Part shown: in pieces, positions 45,432 to 57,409 of the stretch | Layout of the letters: every line of letters starts with the position of its first letter | Position numbering within the stretch: position 1 is the first letter of the stretch | Assembly (NCBI GenBank): GCA_020740775.1 | Contig: JAHEWK010000011.1 | Span: 868,001-932,000, forward strand | DNA: 64,000 bases | Reading direction: 5' to 3' | Origin: Ilyonectria destructans | Taxonomy: Eukaryota > Ascomycota > Sordariomycetes > Hypocreales > Nectriaceae | Notes under the pieces: generated by a model | Seen by the model: the letters and a program-made list of their open reading frames with translations, nothing else | Databases searched by the model: none | What the model was told of the DNA's origin: nothing | Translations under genes and position numbers: made by a program

Positions 45432-46118
45432 GCGACTCGAGAGGGTGCCCGAGAGGGTGTCGAGTCAGCAACAAAAGTCTGACAAACTCATCCTCAATGA
45501 ACCGACGGAGCATCTACCAGGAACGTCACTTATGGCTCGTTCCAAATGATGAAAACCTAACATCGCCAAGGGCCAAACACTACACTAATGACTGACTATC
45601 CAAGGTTGGTACGTGAGCGCCCAGTCTTGGATTGCCATATCTCAGCACTGGTGAAGTCATTGGGTCGAGACATGCATTGTATCAAGTGGGCATCGAACCA
45701 CCGTCATACACCCGGCCGGCACACGTGGTCACAATGGGCATGACTAGTGAGGAGGTGCAGAAATCCGATTCAGATCGCATTAACTCAGCACTGCACCTGG
45801 AATAAACCCGACAGCCTTGACTTTACTAACATGCGCAACTTCAAGACGAGCAGCATGTTGAAAATTAAGATCCAGGATGCGAGACAGGAATGCGAATGGG
45901 ATATCTATCATAGATACACGAACATTCCAAATATCAACAGACAAAAAACGAATAAAAAGAATATCTAGAGGTCGACCGTCAACCGTCATGAAGCCGTATT
46001 GCTATTCGTGTCCTTTTGATCCCTTCGCCTTCTCTTGATGGATCTTTCCGCCCTAGGATGCATGGCTGACCTGTGACTAGCCCTACATACCGGTTAACAA
46101 GCGGAAACTCCAGGTATA
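45432..46118. other. Convergent intergenic region
   Basis: The 3' regions of the DUF202 gene (+) and the minus-strand gene at 46119 meet here. A low-confidence alternative last exon of the latter is possible near 45990-46077. Nothing else is supported. Confidence 0.45.
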
Positions 46119-46973
46119 TTAGATCAAGATATACCTTGCTACGAGTTGCCTGGGATCGCCATCGCCTGCTTGTTCTGCGTCGATTGATTCGCGATGTCGT
46201 TTGGCAGGGGCACCAGCGGATAGGGATAAATCCGATATCCCGGAGTCTGGGCTGTTGGGGAATTTGTTCCAAGCTGACTGGTTTGACTCGGGAGTAATGC
46301 CGATTAGGGTTGTCATCCTCTCAAAGGTGTTGTCCTGAGGAGTGGTAGGTCGGGGCGAGGTGGGCGTCTCATCAATGGGAGGCTCTTTATCGGGACGTGA
46401 TATCGGGCGAGATGGAGAGGCCTGGTCCTCGCCATACTTGTCGATAATTTGCCAACTCGAGCCATCGGATAGCGACTGTCCCAGCGACTTCTTGGGAGAT
46501 GAATGCCGAGATTGGAAAGTTGATTCACCTGGCATCACAATTGGTAACCCAACCATGCGCATCTCATGCCGATCCTCTTCCCGCAAGTATACATCCATAC
46601 GGTTCGTCACAGAAGGTGTTGATGGAGTACTCGGCTCAGAGGGAAGACACGGGCAGCCACCTTCCGGACTGACCTCGCGGGGCTCGGTCGTGAAACCGAG
46701 TTCCTGGGGGTGAAGAAGAAGAAGAGGAGACTTGGCCGAGTCGTGTACCGCCGGGGTGAGGTCGCTCGGGGAGTCGCGATGGCTGGTGCACGGGTTAGCA
46801 TCCTTGATGAGAGTTGGTGGATGCGGAAGTGTCACTTACTGGTCATTGGAAACCCAGGCTGCGTCCTCGAGGCTGATGCTGCTGCCGCGCTTGGAGGGCT
46901 CGCTGGAGCTGCTGGGCCGAGGAGGTGGTGAAGGGCGGGAGGAGTCAATGCCGAGAACGTACGAAGGGTCCAT
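46119..46973 (-). CDS. Low-complexity hypothetical protein
   Basis: Two exons (46840-46973 and 46119-46782) joined over a 57-base intron with a branch-like GCTAAC give 265 residues. The start MDPSYVLGIDSSRPSPPPRP leads into SISLEDAAWVSND. Downstream are SP-rich segments and two better-defined blocks: MDVYLREEDRHEMRMVGLP and WQIIDKYGEDQ. The C-terminus (PRQLVARYILI) lies on a possible donor (AG/GTATAT), so a longer version is possible. I do not recognise the family. The clustered SP/TP sites suggest a phosphorylated, mostly disordered protein. Open frame and splice agreement make it a likely real gene. Confidence 0.7.
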
Positions 46974-49570
46974 GGTGAAAGTATAGGACAAAAGTGTTGA
47001 GGTTGAATCAAGGATATGGCAATAAGATACTGACTGAGAAACAGATGGGATACTGCGCACAATTGTGCCCCTGAAAAGACGTTGACCTGCAACGAAGCTC
47101 GAACCTGACAGAGAGGAACGGGGCGTCCGACTAATATACTATGAGCAGGACACGACCAGATCTGCCAGCTAAGCCCGACAGCTTGGTCCAACACACAAAG
47201 GTGACAGACGGGATGGACGGGCACGGATCGGCGTAACCACAGACCAGGCTCCCCCCAACATGATTCCCGGCCGCTCCCCTCCCTCTTCTCCTCCTCCTCT
47301 CGCAGGAGAGAAAAAGAAGGCAGCGCAAGCCACGCATACCGCAGGCCGCCCGGATCCCAGCCGCCCGGGCGCTGTCACCTCATCGCTGAGGCCCCGGCAT
47401 GCTGGGCCGCCGCTCTTGTGCCGTCTCGGGTCTTGGCGACGCGGGCTGGGCCAATGAGACGGTGGGATGCGGTACGGGGAGGCGTCCTCGGGGTGTGGCA
47501 TCTGTGCTGGACTGTGTGGGGAGCCGGTGTGTTGGTGTGAGCGCCGTCGTTTGTTCGTCGTGGCTGCCGGGGACAGACCCAACGACCCGATTGTGTTCAA
47601 GGACCCTTGTTGACGGGGGCCCATGGCGATGGTGACAGCACACGGCAATGGTTCGCCGGGACCCAGACCGCCGGGACACAAGGCGACGCGGTGGGTGAGG
47701 CGGTTCCGCTGTGCTGGGTCTGCGAGATGAAGTGACGGGAATATGACGGATGGGGAGTGAGCAGGCGGGCGGGCGAGTGTTCGTCGCGCGGTGGAATTAT
47801 CCAAGACATTTGCTCGAGTCTAGGCTCGCTCAGCTACGGCCGGTCAGCGCCAGACGCAGGTCGCAGTCGTATCATGGGCACGCCAGGCCGCGCAGAAGAG
47901 CGACGAGAGACAGCCAAGACGCCATTGCCCGGTCTGGACGCTGCCATCGTCAGCTCGGCGCGCTGCGACGGACTGCTTGTCTCTCGTCCACGCCGCCGGA
48001 CATAACGGCCCTGATGACTACTGTATGTGGTTCGCTTTTTCTCGCTCTTCTCACACCCCATGCAGAACAGCCATGGGTCGAGCGAGTCCCCTCCCTAGGC
48101 AAGACGAACCCGGGCTCGCATCACGACTCGCATCACGATGATCGGTGTTAGCATCGGTACCCCCGACCAGAACTAGGAGCGCTTGGTCATAGTTTCGACT
48201 ACGTACACTATGTCCGAAGGCCATGCACACGCAGAATACGCACGAGCTCCGCAATAGTAGGCAACTTCATAGGTGGGTAGTAGTAAGCGCCCCCTGCGTT
48301 GGCGACAAGGAGCCTTTTTGAACATGCGTATCTCATTTCGGCCGGGGTGCTTTAAGGCTGCGGCCAAGGGTTTTTTTAGGGGCGGCAGCGGGTCGATGGT
48401 TTCCGGGGCCGCGACCCGGAGCCGTGTCGCTGGGAATTTTCCATTTGCATTCCGATCTGCATTTGAATCTTGGATGGAGAGATGGATGGGTGGGTGGATG
48501 GGTGGAAGCGTGGAATGGCCGGTGGCATGGAATGACTGGTCGGTGGGTGAGTGCTAGACATATGATGACAATGTCATGTTCACCATCTGTTTGTCTGTAT
48601 GTCTGAGATCCTGTCCTGACCAAGAGACTAGACAGCTCGACAACTCACAAAGCCTCATCATCTTCCAAACATAGAAATAGAAAATAGAATACATCGCGTC
48701 CAAGCCGCAACTCCCGTCAACCCAACCCCCTTTAATGCTCCCCCCTCATCTACCCATCCACCCACCCACACCTCGCCTCGAGCAACATGGCAACACTTTG
48801 CTTCCAACATCAGGCTGTCCGCTTTTTGCTTTTTCCTTCTACGCTTTGTCTTCCCCCCCCCGTTTTTATTTGTATTTTTACCGCTTCGCTTCTGCGGCAC
48901 CCACGGACCCCCACCGCCGGGTTCTGTTCCATGCTGATTCCCTGCTGCTCTGGCGCCTTGCCTGGACGCCTCGAGGACACGACTCGGCGCCGGCCCCTGT
49001 TAGCAAACCGGCGGACGATGCGACGGCGGAAGAATAAAAAAGAAACGCGAAAAATAAGATTCCGAGCGCCGTGGCTGAGTTAAAACGAAAAGGTTGCTCG
49101 TTCTGGTTGGCGCGTCTTGCTTCGATGCACGTAGGGAATAACGAAGCTGAAGTGGTTCATGTCTCGAGCGAAAGCCCTAAGAGACACCACGGGACGGCTT
49201 TGGAATTGCCCACTCGAGACATTGTCCCGCTACCAGTACGTCAATGGAGTCAAGAGTCCCTCCAGCCTGGTTCGCCATCTCGGCTGCAGCATGCGGGGGT
49301 GGCATGATGATGATGACGCTCATGACCGTTTGCGGTTCGCAAGCAGGTTCGCATTGCTACGTGATACGGAGTACTAATGTAGTGTAACAGAGGCCCATTC
49401 TCCGGCCCCCAAAACAACGCCCAAGATGCCAAATGTAGAATATTTCCCGTACCAATGCCCATCCAATTGGGACACATAAAAAAAGAACGCCAGATGCCAA
49501 TGCTGTTGAATGTAATTCCGTACCATGTGCACACAGTCTATGTCACCTTCTGTTTTGGTTGATCCAACTC
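46974..49570. other. Intergenic region
   Basis: The first part is the promoter of the low-complexity gene and the far end the 3' region of Ero1. A TGGA-rich microrepeat lies at 48471-48518. Frames such as 47169-47804 (-) and 47750-48151 (+) match nothing. No gene is supported. Confidence 0.45.
48471..48518. repeat. TGGA/TGGG-rich microrepeat
   Basis: Imperfect TGGA, TGGG and GGTGGATGGG words repeat across about 48 bases. They lie in non-coding sequence between genes. Confidence 0.7.
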
Positions 49571-51508
49571 TTACAGCTCGTCTCGATTAAGGTCGGGAAG
49601 CTGAAACTTCCACCAACGGGGTGTGATTGGCACACCCAGCCAGAACTGGTACAGCCGAATCAATTCAGATTTGAGGATGTTCCAACTGCAAGGTAATATG
49701 TCAGCATGGTGCGTTTTTGACTGGGGAATAAAATCATGAGAGAAAACTTACACTGTCTTGGGACCACGGATCCAACCCTTGACAATTATTTTAACAGCCA
49801 GCCGGAACCGAGCCATCTCATGACTAAAGTGGTCGCCGACTGTGTCGCCCTGGGGTCCTTGGTTCTGAAGCCGGACGAATTCAAGGAGGTCCGGGTCAAT
49901 GTCTTCGAGCTCCTGCGCCTTGGCAGCAGCGGTCATCTCCTCAGCCTCCTTTTCCGCCGCAATCTTGTCCTCCATGCGAGTACGGAACTGCCCGATGGCA
50001 TTCATGGAGCTGCTGATGCGGGCGTAGGTGTTGAACAGGGCCACAAGCTCGGTACGCTTGAGGACGGGTACGTCACCACTGTTGTTGTCGAGCTCGAAGA
50101 GGACCTTCAGGGCGGTGCCATAGCCAGCGGTCTGGAGCTTGCCCCAAAGGCGGCACTTGTCACAGCCCACACAGTCCATCAGGCGGCTGACGTTGCGGAA
50201 ACGGTTGCGGAAGTCCTCCTTCAGCGAGGGTCCCTCGCCGTTAACGAACATGAGGCTCTCATCAAAGATCTGGGGTACACTGGCTGCTTGCTCAGTAACT
50301 GCCAGTACCTTGGAGCGGGTAACGGCGTCACCCTGAGGATCACCGGTGCAGAAGGTGTACTCTTCGCCCTTGAGGTACTGGCCGAGCTTGGCGACGGCGC
50401 GAGTGAGGAGAGCGTAGTTGAAGTAGACATTGCTGATGCGGTCGGGGAAGTTGTGGAGGCGGTGTTCGTAGCAGGACAGGTTGGGCTGCCACTCGCCAGT
50501 GGTCTGATTCAGGAAGTCCCAGCACAGATGGCTGCTGATGCTGGCGTGCATTCCTGACATGACACGGTAGAAGACGCGCTTCTCGAGGCACTCGTCTTCG
50601 ACCTCAAAGCCAGTGTTGGCGACGAAGGGAGTGTTGGGTTTTTCGATGCGCTGCTGCTCAAGCTGGGCCTGGCGACCGGCGGCATCGAGTATTTGCTTCA
50701 AGTCCTGGGCCGCGGGACCGGGAGGCCACTGGGAGACGCCAAGGTTTGCCGAGCGTGGGAACGAGCTCTTCTGGAAACAGTTCTCACGGTAGACGGCGTC
50801 CCAGACCTGCTTGGCCCCATCGCCGGCGTACCCCGTGAAGCGCTCCGGGTTGCGGAGCAGGCTGACATAGTCTCCCTTGGAGCTGGCGCTCTCGTCCTCG
50901 GGCACGCAGTAGTCTCGCTCGTCGCACTCGTCGTCGTATTCGAAAACGCAGCTCTCGCCGACATCTTCACCTAACTTGCCCTGGAGCGGGCGGTCGGGGT
51001 TCTCGTAGCGTGCCTTCTTTCCAGGATGCTGAGCTCGCGGGCCCTCGAGCTTACTGAGCTCGTGGGCGCGCCAGACCTCGGGGATATCCTCCTCATTGTC
51101 GAGCGTCTCGACGGCGCAGCCAATGTTGCCGCACATGCCATTTTCGTCGTTCCAGAAGGGACAGCTCTTGTGGAAGAGGTTCAATCGGTAGTGGGAGAAG
51201 AAGTCGGTGTTGCGGGTCAGGTCGTCGACAGCGGGCTTGGTGCGGGCGTTGAGCCTCTCGAGGGTCGCGTAGGAAGCACAGGCATCTTCAACGATGGACT
51301 TGGGAGAGATCTGCGAAGTCAATATTAGCTGGGTGCGAGCAAAGGAAGTGGTGCGACAATTGGCGACACGGAGACAAGGACACCGCGCCGAGGGGCCGAT
51401 AGTGACTTGGCGACGTACCGGGCAATTCTCTGTGGAACTGGAGCAAGATCCAGGAGCAGCCCAAAGGGCAAAGACAGAGAGATAGAAGACTCTACTGGCG
51501 GTCTTCAT
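49571..51508 (-). CDS. ero1: ER oxidoreductin Ero1
   Basis: Three exons (51419-51508, 49752-51310, 49571-49685) total 1764 bases, giving 587 residues. Ero1 is the flavoenzyme that oxidises protein disulfide isomerase in the ER and passes electrons to oxygen. Residues 1-22 form a signal peptide (VFYLSVFALWAAPGSC). The outer (shuttle) pair is Cys90-Cys95 in MCGNIGC, and the active-site triple is Cys410-x-x-Cys413-x-x-Cys416 (DCVGCDKC). The last exon adds WNILKSELIRLYQFWLGV and ends in RDEL, an ER-retrieval tetrapeptide of the K/HDEL type. Intron 1 (108 bases) is stop-free and a multiple of three. An in-frame TAA overlaps the donor of intron 2. The family usually has about 550-600 residues. Confidence 0.96.
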
Positions 51509-54427
51509 GGTTAGTTTAGTGGCGGCGTAGTCAGCCGTAGACGCAAGAGAGAGTTGGATGCGTGTATGCGGGATGCGTATGCGAACGCCGTGTCGAAGGT
51601 TGATTTAAATGAGGGTGGAGCAGGGTCGTCCCGACGGTTGGCGGTTGCGGCGGAGCGAGACCCAAATCGTACCAGAGAAAAAGACTGGCGGTTACCCAAG
51701 AGAATCGGGCCTGATTGAGTTGAGCGTGCAACTCCTCGTGGACGAGAAACTCAGGACGTCTTGTACGAGCGGCGCAACAAAGAATGAGGCGATACAGGAG
51801 ACGAAGAAGCGACGTATCGGTTTAAACTGAGTGACAGGCCGGCGGCGGCGGAAGGCAAGCTGGCCTTACTGGATCGGGACTGGCCTGTACCCTCTATTTT
51901 GCGCTGTGGCGGGAAGGTGCAGGAGGGACGTCACTATGAGTTTGTCATCAACGGACAAGGACGAGACACCAGCACGCGGCGAGTGTCTGCAACAATGGAG
52001 ATGGACACTAGTGATGGTAGATGAGACACGGGGACGCAGAGTTGTGTTGCAGAGTTGGTGAGACGGAAGGGGAGGGAACGGGCACTCGGAAATGGGACTC
52101 GGGGAATCTTAAACCAAATCGACCGGCGTGGAGAGAGGCTTAGAAACCGAAAATCAAGCCACGTACGACAGGCCAAATAACAGCAGCACTACTTTGTACA
52201 TAGCACGGGCTGCTAACAAATGACTCCGACGGGAAGAAGCCACGCTGGCTGCTGATGAATCAACCAATTCCAGGACCGTCCGCCTTCCCGTTGGTTCCCC
52301 CCCGCCCCAGTAAATTTAGTTGGTGCTACTCCCTATGTACAGCCGGAACGGGATGGCTGCAAGGATGGCCCGAGGGCGTCATGATTGATGGGGTGCATCA
52401 TGACTGGATGCAAATGGGTGTGAATGGGCTTGCGGCTGGTCCTATGAGCGCGCATTACTTGTTCGCCAGCTGAACGTAACGGCAACGCTGCTGCATGGAA
52501 TACGAACGCTCAGCCCACAACTACCGCTCAAGAGGCAAGTCAGCAAAGCCAAATCGCCATATCCCATCGCCACGCCGTTGGTCTCCGGCTGGAAAACTGA
52601 AATGTGGCCACAACCAGCCACTATTCACGAGCAAATGACACAAACTCCCAAACACACAAAAAACGTGCGAGGACATAGTAACAAGAGCGACAAGGGAACC
52701 CGGTTGCTCCGAGAAAGCCTAAAAAAATCAGCAGATACCATCGCTCGCCTGGGCCGGGTGGTGCCGATCAGCCCAGAACCTAACTGAAGTAGCGGGAAAA
52801 TGAGATGGATGGGATGGGATGAGGCTGAGGAACCGAGTTTTGACCAGATTGCCTATTCGGGACTGCCGACGAGAAGGCATCCCGGGCCCACGGAGGGGGT
52901 TCGCTCCGTCCAGAAAACGACTCTGTTGTTGCCGACATGTCACTGGCCCTGGCACGTCGTTAAATATGCGAATAAGACGGCCTTGTCGTCGACGGGCCTC
53001 TGTGGAGATGTCCAATAAAAGCTGCTCACCGAGTCGCGAGGCATGTCTTGGCAAGGCCCGAGAAGAGAGAACTGTCTGCCCATCCACCTAAATAAACCAC
53101 CCCCATGCCCACCTGCCTGGATACTGGAATGCTGTTTCACCCCTGGTCCTCCTCAAACACCGAGGATGCTAACCTCGACGACACCCGAAAACAACAACAA
53201 CAAAAACAACACTCGCAATCATCGACATCCCTTTCCATCTTCCATTTCTCTCCCAAAGTTGCCGTCTCACACACTCTGCAGTCAGCAATTGTGGCGCAGG
53301 CGATCCAACCCATCATCTCCCCGGCCTCCCTTGCGTCATGCCCTCTCCTGTGCGCGTATCCGTGGATATCACGGTAATTACATGCGCCGCTTTAGTATCC
53401 ATGCTCTGCGTCGGTGTATATTTCCACGTGCCAATCTACAACCTGGGACCTGGTGCGCTCTTCATCGCTTGCAAGTACTTGGAGGGACGTCATACAAAGG
53501 TTGAGTGAAAGCTGCATCTGTCACCCTGTCTATATGCTACGCTCACATTCCCGCCCAACTAATAAAGTGACTTGCCACTTTGAGGCTATTCCCAGTTCAT
53601 GTTACCAGTTTTCCTTTTTTCTCACTCTCACCCTTGCCAGATCCTTTCCTTTTCCGTCCATGTGAGACTCTGTGAGCTTGCTTTCCTCGACTAGCTGCAG
53701 CCAGCCATCCCACTCATTGGGTCTTGTCCATTTCAACCCCTCTCTCGTCCTGTCTTGCCTCGTCACTCCCTCTTCATATGTATACGACAAGTAAAAAACA
53801 CCACAAGCCACGAACCCACCCTCTTTCCTCACCCACTAACGATGACTCTCCTCGTCCAAGTGGTTGTGGGCGTCGGTCAAGTCCCGCAACGAATCAGAGT
53901 CATAAAAAAAGAATCCAGAGAAATCACCTCTAGATACCACATGGCAGGCCTCGTACCCACATTTGGGTCTAGATTGAGATCCTGCCATGCTTTCAGTGGA
54001 CGGGACTCATTCTCGAGACCCATCCAGTCCGCTGTCCCGTTCCCCCCTCTCTCCACGCCTGCGGTCCCGGGACGGTCCATCCTTCGATTTTGCGTTGTGC
54101 GTCATACAGAGGCCTGGTCCTAGGAGACCGAGGTCGGCCGGAGAGAGCACCAGCAAGGCAGAGGAGCAAAAGAAACGGCAGGAGAGCATATCGAGCATAT
54201 CGAGTCGAGCACGGGTGAGAGACGTATTTTTTTTTCGCATTGAACCAACAAGTCTTTTTTCTTTTCTTATATCTTAACGTGTAGACCGTAAAATCGTGAG
54301 ACGACGTGGGAACCCCGTCTGAGCCTCGAGCATTTGCGCCGGTGCGGGGGGCCCTCTGTGAAGTAAGGTAGTAAGGTAGGTATGTATGGTACATGTAGAA
54401 AACTTGGAGCCGTTGGGGTGTGATCGA
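51509..54427. other. Intergenic region with candidate small ORF
   Basis: Nearly 3 kb between the Ero1 start and the Cks1 stop. It carries the Ero1 promoter and a 56-codon ORF (53338-53508) with a CAACAACAA-rich leader. Longer frames such as 53043-53504 (+) and 52728-53087 (-) match nothing. Confidence 0.45.
53338..53508 (+). CDS. Candidate 56-residue single-pass membrane protein
   Basis: An ATG at 53338 opens a 56-codon frame: MPSPVRVSVD, a hydrophobic segment (ITVITCAALVSMLCVGVYF), then HVPIYNLGPGALFIACKYLEG and a short polar tail. The first hydrophobic stretch could cross a membrane, and the N-terminus carries one Arg. About 250 bases of CA- and CT-rich sequence upstream resemble a fungal 5' leader. 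The start context (GCGTCATGC) is mediocre. I know no family, so this may be a real microprotein gene or a chance frame. The call rests on amino-acid pattern and leader composition only. Confidence 0.33.
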   Translation: MPSPVRVSVDITVITCAALVSMLCVGVYFHVPIYNLGPGALFIACKYLEGRHTKVE

Positions 54428-55021
54428 TTACTGCGGTGGTTGGAAGTTGAGTGGTCGCCTGAGAGGTGTGGCGTCAGCAGGGACTTGATCGGGCTTGGCG
54501 GAAAACAACAAATGCTGGTACGTGGAGAAGGTGGGAGGAGGGGGAAGAATGGTAACTCACTTGAACAGGAGAATGTGTGGCTCGGGCTCGTGGACCTCGT
54601 AATGCTCCCAGCCTAGACTCTATCGCGGTGTCAGTATTCGGTATGTTGCGGCGTTGACCGGTTCGTTTGACGCGGGCGGGCATACCTGGGTGATGCCGAT
54701 TGCTCGCCATTCCTCCTCCCACAGGAGCTTGAGGGTGCCGTGGGCAGTGTCGTGGTAGTCCTTGGGAATGGCCTTGAGCATGGCCTTGGGGAGTTGGACG
54801 TGGCGGTATTCATATTCACTGTCCGAATATCTAGATGTGGGGGAAGCCGTCAGTGTCATGGCCAGCTCGAGCATGGCGTCAAGCCCAGCGCCGAGTGGGG
54901 GGTCGTACCTGGCAGAGTAGTGGATGGAGTCAATGTACTCCTCAAGCCGGGCACGCTCCGAGTCGGACAGAGGCCGCGGAGACGTATTCCGGCGACTCGT
55001 GTCAATGTCGAGCTGAGGCAT
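54428..55021 (-). CDS. cks1: Cyclin-dependent kinase regulatory subunit Cks1
   Basis: Four exons (54909-55021, 54686-54830, 54561-54619, 54428-54458) total 348 bases and give 115 residues. The CKS core is complete: [29 protein letters not shown] and the beta-hinge signature [14 protein letters not shown]. Cks1 binds Cdk1 and directs multisite phosphorylation of priming-phosphorylated targets in the nucleus; it also aids Cdc34/SCF degradation. Arg38, in the position of human Lys11 in the anion-binding pocket, is encoded by a codon split by intron 1. Intron 1 is 78 bases, stop-free and a multiple of three, so its retention would insert 26 residues. The N-terminal extension (about 25 residues before [13 protein letters not shown]) is as I recall in other ascomycetes. 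Confidence 0.95.
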
Positions 55022-55699
55022 GGCTGGCTAGGTAGAGGCGAGGGACTGGCGTGCAAGCCCAGATCCCGACAACGTTGTAGAGTAGAGTCGGTGGGCGTCG
55101 AGGTGCGCCGGAGGGGAGCTCGCTCGATCGTGGGCGGTCGAGGGGCAATCGATCGAATTCTTGGTGAACCGGTCTGCGTCTCGCCAGGCGGCTCCGAGGT
55201 CGAATTGCGGGTGCTGGTGGATGACGGTCGGCCCAGAATCGCTCAAAGAGAGGGGGGCAAGTTGTTTAAAGAGTTCTTTGCACGGTCACGCGAGATCGGC
55301 GGGAGTTTTTGCAACGGTTGGTTGTCCGGGGGGGGTGCAAGATTCGCGGGGGTCCCTTTTGAAGGGTGGTTGGGACCAGACCAGGGCTAGATCTGTCGAG
55401 GAATGCGGTGATGGAGACGGCGAGGGGGGTTTAATCGATCAGCGCACGTGCTGGGAAGAGCACAAAAAAGGGGGGGAGACGAAGAAAGAAGAGGAGAAGG
55501 GCCCTGTGGAGGAGGGAGAAGGGAAACACGCAGCAGATATGAGAGTGCAGGTCGAGTCGCGATGGTGTTGACGGCGGGTTTTGGCACGGCGGGCGGGCGT
55601 GCGGGTTGACGGGCGGCGGGGGGCAGCAGAGCGGGGGGGCAAAAGAAAGTGGAATAATAGTAAACAAATGCAAATAAGAAGGTAAATAAATCGGAAAGA

Positions 55700-55764
55700 C
55701 ACACACAATCACGCCCACAGCGCCCACCCACACACGCACCGCACACACACCACACACGCACACT
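55700..55764. repeat. Imperfect CA-rich tract
   Basis: ACACACA, CCCACACACG and CACACACGCACAC words alternate over about 65 bases. The tract lies 680 bases upstream of Cks1 on the plus strand (TG-rich on the Cks1 strand). Confidence 0.75.
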
Positions 55765-56257
55765 CGCTCGCGCAGAAACAGAAATGCACACTAAGGCACC
55801 TGCAAAATATGGACATGGGGGGTGAATGGCACGGCAGCATACCCACTAAACCACCTGAACCAGCGCAACCCGTGCAACGAGCGCCCAAACGGGACCGCTC
55901 CAGCGCCGCGGAGAGCCCACTGGAGGAGCCACCAGAGGCTAACAACGAGATAACAGCACTCCACGACATCTCCACCGCGCGCCTCCACTCGACTCTTGTC
56001 TCCCACGCATTTAATTTAATTGACCGAGGGCCAGATAAGGTGCAGGGAAGCAACGAGGACCACCACCGCCAACCGAAAACCGGGAGCCTGGCATCGGTGC
56101 GACAGGGGGGAATCCGCGGCGGCGGCAACGAAGGACGCGGAGGATCTGCGAATACGGCGCCGTTAACAAGCGCCCTCTGCAACTCTGGGCTCCACGGGGA
56201 AGGGGGAACCTCTTCCAACGGGCGGCCCAGGTCGGGTCGCCTGGGCCGGCCGCTTGG

Positions 56258-56285
56258 AGGGGCTCTAGAGGGGCTCTAGAGGGGT
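56258..56285. repeat. Short direct repeat AGGGGCTCTAG
   Basis: Two adjacent copies of AGGGGCTCTAG are followed by a diverged third AGGGGTC. Non-coding. Confidence 0.7.
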
Positions 56286-57409
56286 CTTGGAAGCGGTCCT
56301 GAAGGGCCTGGAGGCATGTTTACAGGGCGGTCTTGGGGGGAGTGGTCTAAGCGCGTTGTGGCCTGGGCTGCCGTCCGTGCTCCGCTTCCCGGATCCTATG
56401 CCCGGTAAAAAAGAAACGGTGGGCGCGCGGGTTTTGACGTCGCACAGAGACGAGGTCGTCGCACGCCTGTTGGTGAGACGGGCATGTGCGTTTGTACATG
56501 AAACCCCATATTTCTACCATGACACAAGGCGGATGAATCTGACTGGAGATCCGGTGCACTTCCCGCGGATTTCGCAACGCAACTGTAGCCGCAACGCGCA
56601 TGAGGGCGAACAGGTATAAGCCGTTGGATATCGGGGCACGTGGCTCCCACATTGTCTCAACGCAGATAGCCGCTTACACCTGCCTTTCGGCCCATTGTTT
56701 CACGTTCCCATTTCCACCAGGACGACCCTTTTCTCCTTCGCGACCGCCGCATTTATGTCAACAAACAAACAAACAATTACGGCCTGACCGTGATGTGCAG
56801 ATCTCGAACACGGTGGATTTGCGCCTCGCTTGGGAAACCACTCATCACGTCATAAATGATGTCACTCTCGGGAATCTCCCCCTCGTTCGATTTTTCAACG
56901 TCTATTACTTTTTCTTGTTGCTTCTTTTCTTTTTTTGCGGGGAGAAGTCGCTTATATCATCCCTGACAGTTGCTCCCATGATGCGGAACCCACCGAAGTG
57001 ACCAATTTGCAATGGGCTTCTGCCTCGTCACCCGAGAGCCCCAGTTTGCCATCGCAGGCGCCATCGGAAAAGTCCGTCCGTGCTTACTTTGCCATCCTTA
57101 AGCTGGAGCCTGCCGGCTGCAGCAACACCAGAAGCGAGCCTGTAGTTCGGCCCGTGATTGTCGCCTCATCCCAACTCACCCGAGAAACGCCAGTTTCCGG
57201 AGCAAATCTTCCGAAGCCACCGTGCCGAATAACTTCGGGTGTCTACGGCGCGGGAATGGTGAAGTAGCCTCATTGCCCAAGGCATGAAGGTCCTCCGTGG
57301 ATGATGGTCTTAGGGCCGCTGGACCCAGCTCAGATTTGGGCATGCTGAGAGAGCTGCCCTCGTTGTGTATGCACTCAGTTAAATGACAAAAACCCACATC
57401 GAGGAATGG

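Larger units (their letters stand above)
55022..57409. other. Intergenic region with simple repeats
   Basis: Between the Cks1 start and the Usb1 stop. It holds a CA-rich tract (55700-55764) and a duplicated AGGGGCTCTAG (56258-56285). Frames such as 55809-56279 (+) and 56935-57267 (+) have no recognisable family. No gene is supported. Confidence 0.45.

Noticed and set aside
49736..50557. 273-codon plus-strand frame
   Set aside because: Antisense to Ero1; its periodic Leu/Gly/Ala content mirrors the real codons.
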